DNA of 64,000 nt, taken from DAIPKP01 sp964545875 (GTDB taxonomy: Bacteria > Synergistota > Synergistia > Synergistales > Aminiphilaceae). Numbering within the stretch: position 1 is the stretch's first letter; each line of letters opens with the position of its first letter. Both the position numbers and the translations under genes were made by a program. The notes under the pieces were generated by a model. That model had not been told where the DNA came from and made no database searches. It saw only the letters and a program-made list of their open reading frames with translations. Below are positions 17,339 through 24,871 of the stretch, piece by piece. The stretch is taken from the NCBI GenBank assembly GCA_964545875.1, contig CAZJHH010000002.1:186001-250000 (forward strand), written 5' to 3'.

Positions 17339-18738
17339 GAGGACACGCTCTCTTTCACGCTTTGTACAAGGGAATCCATGTTCTCGGGTAAAAGGGTTCG
17401 CAGGTGAAGAATCAAGGTATTTTCTCTAACCACCGAAATTACCGGGGAGACTGCAAAACGCAGCCGTTTCTGGAGAAGAGAGGGAGAAAGGCCGGGGTAT
17501 GTCAGAGAGACTCCGAAGCCTTGGAGCGTCGTACCGGGAAAGGAGCCTCCTCCAATGGTGTCTTCCGTAGGAACCACTTTGGTGATAACGTAAGGAACCT
17601 CGGAATCCAGCCTTTGCCTAAGATCCTCCGCCCGTTTTTGGAGAAGCTCCTCCGGAGCGCCAATCATGGCGAGAGTGGGAATCTCCATCTCCCGCCGGGT
17701 AAGATAAAGTCGTAAGGTTGTTTCCAGAGCGGCGAGGGTCATTTTATCCACCCGAAGAGCCCGATAGAGGGGATGCTGGCGAAGCTTCTCCACCAAAGCT
17801 ACCCGCCCTACCACGACACCTCCCTGAGGGCCTCCCAGAAGCTTATCCCCCGAAAAGGTCACGAGATCCACTCCCTGGGATATGCAACTGCTTACGGAAG
17901 GCTCATGGGAGCCGCAGAAAGGAGAAAGATCGATAAGCGTGCCGCTTCCAAGATCCTCCATGAATATCTGATCTTTTTCCCTTGCCAGAGCGGCAAGCTC
18001 TTCTCGGGTTACCGAAGAGGAAAAACCGAGAATCTTGAAGTTTGAAGGGTGCACCTTGAGAAGAAGGGCGGTTTTCTCCGAAAGAGCCTCGGCATAGTCT
18101 TTCAGATGCGTCCGGTTAGTGGTACCCACTTCCACCATCGTAGCTCCGGAAAGGGACATGATTTCGGGAATTCGGAAGGAGCCTCCGATTTCCACAAGTT
18201 CTCCCCGGGAAACGAGAACTTCCTTGCCCTGGGCCAAGGCGGCAAGAGCAAGAAGCACCGCCCCCGCATTGTTGTTTACCACCAGGGCCGCATCGGCTCC
18301 GGTGAGCTGGCAGAGAAGCCATTCCACGTGGGTATGCCGATGTCCTCGTTCTCCCTCATGGAGGTCATATTCCAGGGTGTTATACTGGGAAGCAATTCGG
18401 CGCACCGCTTCCACGGCTTCGGGATGAAGGAGCGACCGCCCCAAATTGGTGTGTACCACCACTCCCGTGGCATTTATGAGAGGAATCATTTGAGGAACGC
18501 TACGGCGCATGCAGAGGCTCTCCGCCTCTTTCAGAAGAGATGCCACCGAAAGATTTTCCAGCTCTCCGTGCCGGATCTTCTGACGTGCGTAGCCGATCAC
18601 CTCGGCAATGATACTCTTTACGGCATCTCTTCCTATCTTCGCCTCCGCCGGGGAAACCCAATCTGCAGAAAGAATTTCATCCATGGAGGGAATCTGTCTC
18701 AAAAGAGCACGTCTCGATGCATCAAGCAAAAAAACCAC
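17335..18738 (-). CDS. selA: L-seryl-tRNA(Sec) selenium transferase SelA
   Basis: SelA is a PLP enzyme that converts seryl-tRNA(Sec) to selenocysteinyl-tRNA with selenophosphate. Family segments are present: LLRQIPSMDEIL at the N-terminus, INATGVVVHTNLGRSLL, the tRNA and PLP region EYDLHEGERGHR, and the lysine motif VTFSGDKLLGGPQGGVVVG near residue 290. The length (467) is normal. The GTG at 18738 is the longest start; a TTG at 18729 with GGGGTGG upstream is equally plausible. Confidence 0.96.
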   Translation of the reverse strand: MVFLLDASRRALLRQIPSMDEILSADWVSPAEAKIGRDAVKSIIAEVIGYARQKIRHGELENLSVASLLKEAESLCMRRSVPQMIPLINATGVVVHTNLGRSLLHPEAVEAVRRIASQYNTLEYDLHEGERGHRHTHVEWLLCQLTGADAALVVNNNAGAVLLALAALAQGKEVLVSRGELVEIGGSFRIPEIMSLSGATMVEVGTTNRTHLKDYAEALSEKTALLLKVHPSNFKILGFSSSVTREELAALAREKDQIFMEDLGSGTLIDLSPFCGSHEPSVSSCISQGVDLVTFSGDKLLGGPQGGVVVGRVALVEKLRQHPLYRALRVDKMTLAALETTLRLYLTRREMEIPTLAMIGAPEELLQKRAEDLRQRLDSEVPYVITKVVPTEDTIGGGSFPGTTLQGFGVSLTYPGLSPSLLQKRLRFAVSPVISVVRENTLILHLRTLLPENMDSLVQSVKESVSS

Positions 18739-18849
18739 CCCGTTCAGAAAGATAACGTTCCCTGTCTCAAAAGCTATGGCTATTATAATACTGTTTTTTC
18801 CTGTATTCTAAGGAAGTCCCTGAAGATATTTTCGATAAAAGGAGTCTAT
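18739..18849. promoter_or_regulatory. divergent promoter region between selA and yedF
   Basis: The 111-bp gap holds two overlapping TATAAT boxes on opposite strands: plus strand at 18784-18789 and minus strand at 18787-18782. On the minus side TTAGAA lies 18 bp upstream as a fair -35 box. The plus-side -35 is weak. AAAAGGAG at 18837-18844 is the yedF ribosome binding site. Shared control of the selenium genes is an inference from this layout. Confidence 0.45.
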
Positions 18850-19458
18850 GTGCCCATGTTCATTGATGCTCGCGGAAAAAGTTGTCCTCAGCCGGTGATT
18901 CTTACCAAAAAAGCCATTGAAGAAGGACATGATACCCTGACGGTGTTTGTGGATTCGGATATTCCCGCCCAGAACGTAGGGCGTCTTCTCGAAAAATCAG
19001 GTTTTTCCTTTTCTCGGGAATCGGGAAATCCTGGCATAGCCCTCAAGGCTTTTCGAAAAGACGGATCCTTAACCGAACCGGGACCATCCTTCTCGGAGAG
19101 GGCAGAGTCTTTTCCGGAAGGGGGTTTTGTTCTTGTTATATGCCGCCGTATTCTCGGAGGAGCGGATCCGGTTCTCGGAGAAGTCCTTATGAAAGGATTT
19201 CTGAGTACCATAGCAGAAAAAGAGCGGTTGCCCAAGAGTGTTATCCTCATGAATGAAGGGGTCTACCTCGCGGAAAAGGGATCGTCCACTCTGGAAAGCC
19301 TCGAAAAAATGCACCGCCAGGGAGTGGAACTCCTCGTGTGCGGCACCTGCACGAATCATTTCGGAATTACCGAACATATCGGAGCAGGAACCATATCGAA
19401 CATGTTTGACATTACCGAGGCCATGATTTTGGCTTCCCGGGTTATAAGCATTCCCTAA
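18850..19458 (+). CDS. yedF: YedF family selenium metabolism protein
   Basis: The 202-residue protein has an N-terminal TusA-like (SirA) domain with the motif DARGKSCPQPVILTKKAI. A DsrE-like second domain follows, with VILMNEGVYLA and the cysteine motif LVCGTCTNHFGI. This two-domain form is known as YedF and tracks with selenium use; its chemistry is thought to involve sulfur or selenium carriage. The gene is divergent from selA. The GTG at 18850 is 5 nt after AAAAGGAG; an ATG at 18856 is the alternative. Confidence 0.9.
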   Translation: MPMFIDARGKSCPQPVILTKKAIEEGHDTLTVFVDSDIPAQNVGRLLEKSGFSFSRESGNPGIALKAFRKDGSLTEPGPSFSERAESFPEGGFVLVICRRILGGADPVLGEVLMKGFLSTIAEKERLPKSVILMNEGVYLAEKGSSTLESLEKMHRQGVELLVCGTCTNHFGITEHIGAGTISNMFDITEAMILASRVISIP

Positions 19459-19462
19459 AAAT

Positions 19463-19507
19463 ATCCCAGGGGGCTATGAAAAATTCTCCATAGCCCCCTG
19501 GGATAAA
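19463..19507. terminator. bidirectional intrinsic terminator between yedF and lepA
   Basis: A 16-bp perfect stem (ATCCCAGGGGGCTATG with its complement) encloses an 11-nt loop and is flanked by A- and T-rich runs on both sides. It lies between the convergent ends of yedF and lepA and can serve both. Confidence 0.9.
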
Positions 19508-19510
19508 AAA

Positions 19511-21319
19511 TCAGGCTTCGTCGTCATCAACCTTGAGAAAAGCGAGGAAAGCCTCCTGAGGTATGAAAACCCGGCCGATCATCTTCATCTTCCGTTTTCC
19601 TTCCTTTTGTTTTTCCAAAAGCTTCCTTTTTCGCGTAATGTCTCCACCGTAGCACTTGGCCAGCACATCTTTCCGGAGGGCCTTGATATTCTGGCGCACG
19701 ATAACCTTCTTTCCTATGCTCGCCTGGATGGGAACCTCGAAAAGTTGTCGGGGAATCAGATCCTTGAGCGCTCTTGTCACCGCAAGTCCTCGGCGATAGG
19801 CAAAATCCCGGTGGCAGATGAAAGAAAAGGCGTCCATAGCTTCCGAGGCGATGAGGATATCCACTTTTTCCAGCGCCCCCGGGAAAAATCCGATATGTTC
19901 GTAATCCAGGGAAGCATAGCCTCGAGAAACAGATTTTAATTTATCGTGGAAATCAAAGATAAATTCCGCCAGAGGGACTTCATAGACAAGGCGAACTCGC
20001 TCTGGGGTAATATAGTCCATGGATTTGAAAATTCCCCGTTTGTCCTGACAAAGCTGCATCACCTTTCCCACGTAATCCGGAGGAAGAAAGGTGGTAAGGC
20101 GAATATAGGGTTCCCGGATTTCTTCAATCTCCCCCACCGAAGGAAAATCCGAGGGACGATGTACTTCGAGAACCTCTCCATCGGTCTTCTCCACCTGATA
20201 GATAACGTTTGGCGTGGTCGCCACGAGATCCACTCCATACTCTCTCCGGAGTCTTTCCTTGGCAATATCCATGTGCAGCAACCCCAGAAAGCCACAGCGG
20301 AAACCGAAACCCAGGGCCGTGGAGGTTTCGGGAATAAATTCAATGGCACTGTCATTAAGCGTAAGCTTTTCCAAGGCATCCCGAAGATGAGGATAATCCT
20401 CTCTTTCCAGGGGATAAAAGCCGCAGAAAACTACGGGTTTTACCCGTTTATATCCCGGGAGCGGCCTCGGTGCGGGAGAGACTGCGGATGTGATGGTGTC
20501 TCCCACCCGGGCTTCCTCCAGGGACTTCATGTTGGTAATCACGTACCCCACTTCTCCTGCTTCAAGAACCTCTATGGGTACCATGCCGGGAGAGAAAACT
20601 CCAATCTCCTCTACGTCTCCTCGCTTTCCCTGAGCCATAAAGACAATTGCATCTCCTCGGCGGAGCGTTCCTTGAACTACCCGGATATAACATACTACCC
20701 CCCGGTAATTGTCATAAACGGAATCGAAAATGAGGGCCTGTAAGGGTTTTTGGGCATCCCCCCGGGGGGGCGGCACGTTCCGTACCACCGCCTCCAGAAT
20801 ATCGTCGACTCCCGTGCCGTCCTTGGCGCTACACAAAAGGAGATTATCCGTATCGATACCGATGAGTTCGTGTATCTCTTCCGCCACCTTTTCAGGCTGT
20901 GCCGAAGGGAGATCGATTTTGTTAACCACCGGAAGAAGCTCAAGCTCCTGATCTACCGCAAGATAGGCGTTGGCCATGGTTTGGGCCTCCACCCCCTGGG
21001 CTGCATCCACCACAAGAAGAGCTCCTTCGCAAGCCGCAAGGGATCGGGAAACTTCGTAGCTGAAATCCACGTGACCAGGAGTGTCGATAAGATTAAATTG
21101 ATACGTTTGTCCATCTTTGGCAGTATACTTCATGCGCACCGGGACGAGCTTGATGGTAATTCCCCGTTCTCTCTCAAGTTCGAGGGAATCGAGATACTGT
21201 TCTTTCATCTCCCGAAAACTTACGGTCTGTGTTCTTTCCAGGAGTCGATCTGCCAGGGTGGATTTTCCGTGATCCACATGGGCGATGATGCAAAAATTTC
21301 TGATATATTTGGAATTCAA
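19511..21319 (-). CDS. lepA: elongation factor 4 (LepA)
   Basis: LepA is a ribosomal GTPase related to EF-G that influences translation initiation and elongation. The P-loop AHVDHGKSTLADRLL, RERGITIKL, DTPGHVDFSYEVSRSLAACEG and NKIDLPSA are all present. So is the LepA-specific C-terminal domain (KCYGGDITRKRKLLEKQKEGKRKM). The frame is open back to 21478, but homologues begin MNSKYIRNFCIIAHVD. The TTG at 21319 gives 602 residues and has AGAGG 8 nt upstream, so I chose it. Confidence 0.95.
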   Translation of the reverse strand: MNSKYIRNFCIIAHVDHGKSTLADRLLERTQTVSFREMKEQYLDSLELERERGITIKLVPVRMKYTAKDGQTYQFNLIDTPGHVDFSYEVSRSLAACEGALLVVDAAQGVEAQTMANAYLAVDQELELLPVVNKIDLPSAQPEKVAEEIHELIGIDTDNLLLCSAKDGTGVDDILEAVVRNVPPPRGDAQKPLQALIFDSVYDNYRGVVCYIRVVQGTLRRGDAIVFMAQGKRGDVEEIGVFSPGMVPIEVLEAGEVGYVITNMKSLEEARVGDTITSAVSPAPRPLPGYKRVKPVVFCGFYPLEREDYPHLRDALEKLTLNDSAIEFIPETSTALGFGFRCGFLGLLHMDIAKERLRREYGVDLVATTPNVIYQVEKTDGEVLEVHRPSDFPSVGEIEEIREPYIRLTTFLPPDYVGKVMQLCQDKRGIFKSMDYITPERVRLVYEVPLAEFIFDFHDKLKSVSRGYASLDYEHIGFFPGALEKVDILIASEAMDAFSFICHRDFAYRRGLAVTRALKDLIPRQLFEVPIQASIGKKVIVRQNIKALRKDVLAKCYGGDITRKRKLLEKQKEGKRKMKMIGRVFIPQEAFLAFLKVDDDEA

Positions 21320-21659
21320 GGGAAACACCTCTTCTCTGCGTATGAGCTCTTTGGAGCGTCGCTCTTCTCGGTACAGCAAAAGAAAGCAACAATCCCTTCG
21401 TATCAGGACTGTTGCTCTGCTGATCCGGACAGTGCGGTTCTGCCATATTTTTTGGTGAAATGCGAGAGGATCATTCAAACCAGCAGCAGCAATGCGTCAT
21501 CAAAAACCAGAAACAACTCCGAGGAACGAACCCTTTTCCCTCGCAGCTTCACGTTCACCTTACCTGGCATCTATTTGAAACATGCTTGGAGATTCTATCA
21601 CATCCGAAGCTTCCTGTGTCTACTCCGCATATATCCGGATTGATAACCCTCATCATTCC
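21320..21659. other. intergenic region between lepA and tRNA-Ser
   Basis: The 340 bp upstream of the divergent lepA and tRNA-Ser hold no gene I can support; open frames here are short and lack family features. A TAGAAT box on the minus strand may belong to the lepA promoter, but its -35 spacing is poor. Confidence 0.5.
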
Positions 21660-21688
21660 TTGCAACAACTCTTTTTCTGAAGTACAAT
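21660..21688 (+). promoter_or_regulatory. promoter of tRNA-Ser
   Basis: TTGCAA (21660-21665) and TACAAT (21683-21688) are separated by exactly 17 bp and lie 14 nt before the tRNA. This is a good sigma-70-type match. Confidence 0.75.
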
Positions 21689-21702
21689 ACCTCTGCCGTT
21701 AG

Positions 21703-21790
21703 GGAGGGCTGGCCGAGTGGTCGAAGGCGGTTGACTTGAAATCAATTGAAGCGTAAGCTTCCGGGGGTTCGAATCCCTCGCCCTCCGCCA
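21703..21790 (+). tRNA. tRNA-Ser (TGA), prophage integration site
   Basis: The 88-nt gene has the acceptor stem GGAGGGC with GCCCTCC, the anticodon loop CTTGAAA (anticodon TGA), the long variable arm of class II tRNAs (GAAGCGTAAGCTTC), T-loop GGTTCGAATCC and encoded CCA. The last 20 bases are also found at the far end of the prophage, so this 3' end is supplied by the phage and the gene stays whole. Confidence 0.97.
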
Positions 21791-21791
21791 T
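21771..21791 (+). repeat. attL core
   Basis: These 21 bases (from GAATCCCTCG to the T after CCA) are identical to 59661-59681. They cover the T-arm and acceptor end of tRNA-Ser. A crossover within this core explains the insertion. Confidence 0.93.
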
Positions 21792-21801
21792 AGGGTATAA
21801 C

Positions 21802-21850
21802 GTGGTCATCGAGGAAAACGCCAAACCTCGATGGCCACTTGTTTTTTGTC
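21802..21850 (+). terminator. phage-supplied terminator after tRNA-Ser
   Basis: A 13-bp stem (GTGGTCATCGAGG with CCTCGATGGCCAC, one G-T pair) is followed by TTGTTTTTTGTCTTTTT. It replaces the host terminator that was moved to the other side of the prophage. Confidence 0.85.
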
Positions 21851-21890
21851 TTTTTACCTTTTCGCCTTTATCGCCATTTTCGCCTGTTTC

Positions 21891-21956
21891 GGGTATACTT
21901 TTTGTACCCGGTTTGTACCAGCACGAATCCGGGTACAAATCGGGTACAAAAGGAGG
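21891..21956. repeat. candidate integrase arm-type sites at attL
   Basis: The motif TTTGTACCCG occurs here once forward (in CTTTTTGTACCCGG) and twice as its complement (CGGGTACAAA, spaced 12 bp apart), just before the integrase gene. A forward copy also lies near attR at 59617-59630. Such paired repeats at both ends are what a lambda-type integrase uses as arm sites; this is inferred from position and repetition. Confidence 0.55.
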
Positions 21957-21965
21957 AATCCTGGA

Positions 21966-23111
21966 ATGGGGCTTACGGATATGGAGATACGGAAGGCAAA
22001 ACCGGGGGAAAAGAGGTATGTTCTCCGGGATTCCGAAGGGCTTGCTTTACGGGTACATCCATCGGGTAAAAAGACCTGGATCGTGCGCTGCATGGTAAAC
22101 AGAAAAAACCTGGCTAAAACCATAGGAGAATATCCTGCCATGGGTATTCGGGAAGCCCGGGTGAAAAGAAACGAGCTCCGCATGGAACTACAGCGCGGCG
22201 ATACGGACGAGACGGGAACCTTTCGCACTCTCGCGGAAGAATGGTATAAGACAAAGGTGGAGCCTATTCGGGTACCTCGCCATGCCGAGACCGTATGGTC
22301 TCGGTTGGAGAGGCTTATTCTCCCATATCTTGGAGACCAATCCCCCCGAGCGATAACCGCCCCGGAGCTCCTTCACGTTTTACGCCGCATCGAGGCGCAG
22401 GGGCACATAGAGCTTGCACACCGGACATGCCAGATAGTGGGTCAGGTTTTGCGCTACGGCATCGCCACGGGGAAGGCGGAGCGAGATGTGGCGGCGGATC
22501 TCCGGGGCGCTCTCATTCCCAGGCAGGCGGAACACTACCCCACTATTACGGATCCCCGGGAAATAGGGGCGCTCATGAGGGCAATTCGGGGTTTTTCCGG
22601 GTCTCTTATCGTGCGTTGCGCCATGCTTTTCCAAGCGTATACGGCGGTTCGCCCGGGGGAACTGCGCCATGCGGAATGGAAGGAGATTTCCGGAGATCTC
22701 TGGAAAATCCGAGGCGAAAAAATGAAGATGCGGCGGGATCACCTGGTACCCCTTTCGGCGCAGGCTCTTTCAGTTTTACAGACCCTGCGCCCCATGACCG
22801 GGGAAGGCCCTTATCTTTTCCCCTCTTTCCGTACTCCTCAAAGGCCCTTTTCAGATGCTACCGTGAACGCCGCCCTGCGGCGCCTCGGGTATTCTCAAGA
22901 CGAATTTACCGGGCATAGCTTCCGCTCCATGTTCTCCACCATGGCCAACGAAAACCAATGGCCATCGGACGTTATAGAAAGGCAGCTCGCCCACGTGGAA
23001 AAGAATGCGGTGCGAGCTGCCTATAACCATGCGGAATTTCTGGACCAGAGAAAGGATCTTATGCGCTGGTGGGGGGAGTGGTTGGACGAGCAACAGCGGA
23101 AAGATGCCTGA
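21966..23111 (+). CDS. int: tyrosine recombinase integrase (P4/DUF4102 type)
   Basis: The 381-residue integrase inserts and excises the prophage. An N-terminal DUF4102 arm-binding domain is visible (LTDMEIRKAKPGEKRYVL, LALRVHPSGKKTW). The catalytic residues are Arg229 (TAVRPGELRH), His317 and Arg320 (HSFR), His343 (LAHVE) and Tyr353 (AAYNH). The frame is open from 21831, but the ATG at 21966 has AAAGGAGG at a good distance and gives the usual start. The 3' end overlaps the convergent darG end by 53 nt. Confidence 0.96.
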   Translation: MGLTDMEIRKAKPGEKRYVLRDSEGLALRVHPSGKKTWIVRCMVNRKNLAKTIGEYPAMGIREARVKRNELRMELQRGDTDETGTFRTLAEEWYKTKVEPIRVPRHAETVWSRLERLILPYLGDQSPRAITAPELLHVLRRIEAQGHIELAHRTCQIVGQVLRYGIATGKAERDVAADLRGALIPRQAEHYPTITDPREIGALMRAIRGFSGSLIVRCAMLFQAYTAVRPGELRHAEWKEISGDLWKIRGEKMKMRRDHLVPLSAQALSVLQTLRPMTGEGPYLFPSFRTPQRPFSDATVNAALRRLGYSQDEFTGHSFRSMFSTMANENQWPSDVIERQLAHVEKNAVRAAYNHAEFLDQRKDLMRWWGEWLDEQQRKDA

Positions 23112-24144
23112 AAGCACATCGAACCTGGTGAGGGGTGAAAATTTTTGCCTTTCGCTGATTCCATGCGCAAACTTTCCGATATGCCTCTTCCTCGGTTTGT
23201 GCGGGGGAAGAAATTTCTTCCTGCTCCAAAAGGTTGGCATGGGAGAAAGAAACCCAGTGAACGGAAGAGAGGAGCTCCATTCCGTGGGGGGTTTCAAAAC
23301 CACGAATTATCCCGGAGACTTTCCCCAAAACCTTGCTCTTTTCGGGGTTTTCCCGGAGTACCTTTTTTGCTTCGTTTATGGCCTCCGGGAGGAGGGTTAT
23401 CTCTCTTCCCGGGTTGTTGTCATCTCCGCAACCCTCGATATAGTGTCCATCCATGTCATGAAGCATGTGAGAAAGATTCTCGGCATAAGGACCGTATGGC
23501 CCCGCAGAAAAAGCGAGCCCCATCTTCGCCCCGGCTTCTTCAAGAAAATATCCAAGCTTCTGGGCCTCTAAAAGGCTAAGCTCGTAATCCTCCCGGGAGT
23601 ATTGGTGCATGGCCAAAAGCAAAAGTGCCTTTGCTACCGTGAGTTTCGGTCTTGCGGTGTTGATGGGCATGTCTTCGGGGTTTGGAGTTCCCGCTGGTTC
23701 AAAAACGAGCACATCGACATGGGGTATTTTTGCGAAAGCCTTTTCTATGAGAACCTTGACTTGCCCCCAATCCAACCCGCCGAGCCCACACCCCAGAGGG
23801 GGAACAGCAATGGACCTGATGCCCAGTTCTTGCACCACTTGGACAAGGTTTTCCAGCCCGTCACGGATATACCACATTTTTGAAGATTCTTTCCAATGGT
23901 TTTTTGTGGGGAAGTTGATGATGTATTTCGGGCTGAAGAGATGTTCCGATAACGTAAAGACAAAAACTTTTCCGGGGGTAATTTCTTTTCGGTCACAGGC
24001 CTTTTTGTAGGCCTTGAAGTTTTCGGGATAGCTTTTTTTGAATTGCAAAGCGATTCCTTTTCCCATAACGCCAACGCAATTAACCGTATTGACAAGAGCT
24101 TCCGCCTCAGCTTTCAGGATGTTTCCTCGTCGAAAAGTCAGCAT
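23059..24144 (-). CDS. darG: DarG antitoxin (macrodomain ADP-ribosyl glycohydrolase)
   Basis: DarG removes ADP-ribose that DarT places on thymidine in single-stranded DNA and also binds DarT. The N-terminal macrodomain is clear: GNILKAEAEALVNTVNCVG, the loop GVMGKGIALQFKK, and VPPLGCGLGGLDW (residues 1 to about 155). Residues 165-345 form the typical second DarG domain (KALLLLAMHQYS, KMGLAFSAGPYGPYAENL, LSSVHWV). It starts 23 nt after the darT stop with GGAGGGGGA as binding site. The last residues are read from DNA antisense to the integrase end. Confidence 0.93.
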   Translation of the reverse strand: MLTFRRGNILKAEAEALVNTVNCVGVMGKGIALQFKKSYPENFKAYKKACDRKEITPGKVFVFTLSEHLFSPKYIINFPTKNHWKESSKMWYIRDGLENLVQVVQELGIRSIAVPPLGCGLGGLDWGQVKVLIEKAFAKIPHVDVLVFEPAGTPNPEDMPINTARPKLTVAKALLLLAMHQYSREDYELSLLEAQKLGYFLEEAGAKMGLAFSAGPYGPYAENLSHMLHDMDGHYIEGCGDDNNPGREITLLPEAINEAKKVLRENPEKSKVLGKVSGIIRGFETPHGMELLSSVHWVSFSHANLLEQEEISSPAQTEEEAYRKVCAWNQRKAKIFTPHQVRCAFRHLSAVARPTTPPTSA

Positions 24145-24167
24145 GCCTTCCCCCTCCCTTCAAAACT

Positions 24168-24845
24168 TTAATAGTACCAGCTTGGCACAACTTCTATCGG
24201 AATGTTTGCAAATGATGAGTTTTGCAGAATGCCAGAAACTCTTTCTCTCATAGTATTATCGCAAGTGATTATCCTTCGCACAAGAGCAAAGGGGCACTTT
24301 TGGTAAACAAGAAATTCCGCCTGTTTTCTCCTTTTTATATCTCCATCATCCCTCGTGTCTTGCCAATACATGGCATAGATAGCCTTCCAGTCTAGTTTAT
24401 CAAGATCCTTGAGATCATCGAAGAAAGCCGTAAACTTCTTGTTCGCCTGCCCATCGGAGAAAAGAAATAGCGGCATTGTCGGGGATTCGAAATCCTGAGC
24501 GCATAAAACGAGGTAGACGATCTCGCTTTGGATTCCTCTCTTGGAGTTGACATAGAGCATGGGGGAGCGAGGTCCGAAGTAGAAGGGGACATAATCGTGA
24601 AGGCAAGTGCTGGGGCAATCGCTGAGGTGATCTACGGGCATGGCGAACGTGCCTCTGTAGCCTTGTACCCCTTCATCATGAATAGGTTCGTAGGCCTGAT
24701 TGGAAGGAGCATGATTTTTTGCGCATAAAACGCCATTTTTTATGATGGTCGAGAGATTGTTTATGTGAACGATGCGGAGTATCGGAGTCGGAACCACGAC
24801 GCTGGAAACGGAGTCAATGTCATATATTTCTAATCCTTTAGGCAA
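24168..24845 (-). CDS. darT: DarT toxin (DNA thymidine ADP-ribosyltransferase)
   Basis: The 225-residue protein matches the DarT (DUF4433) family: RIVHINNLSTIIKNGVLC near residue 24, DYVPFYFGPRSPMLY at 84-98, and the catalytic segment RRKQAEFLV with Glu177. DarT uses NAD to ADP-ribosylate thymidine in single-stranded DNA, which blocks replication. DarTG pairs are known anti-phage systems that stop incoming phage DNA from replicating. The start is TTG at 24845 after GGGAGG. It follows the ankyrin lipoprotein gene by 26 nt and is probably in the repressor operon. Confidence 0.93.
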   Translation of the reverse strand: MPKGLEIYDIDSVSSVVVPTPILRIVHINNLSTIIKNGVLCAKNHAPSNQAYEPIHDEGVQGYRGTFAMPVDHLSDCPSTCLHDYVPFYFGPRSPMLYVNSKRGIQSEIVYLVLCAQDFESPTMPLFLFSDGQANKKFTAFFDDLKDLDKLDWKAIYAMYWQDTRDDGDIKRRKQAEFLVYQKCPFALVRRIITCDNTMRERVSGILQNSSFANIPIEVVPSWYY

Positions 24846-24871
24846 AAAACCACCTCCCAGCTTTTGTTTGT

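Noticed and set aside
18049..18849. Long upstream extension of the yedF frame
   Set aside because: It runs antisense to selA; the real start is marked by AAAAGGAG before 18850 and by the family's N-terminus.
21320..21478. N-terminal extension of LepA to 21478
   Set aside because: Homologues start at the residues coded from 21319, and the extension has no conserved sequence.
23059..23111. Frameshift or truncation at the convergent ends of int and darG
   Set aside because: Both proteins keep their expected C-terminal features; a 53-nt tail-to-tail overlap explains the arrangement.
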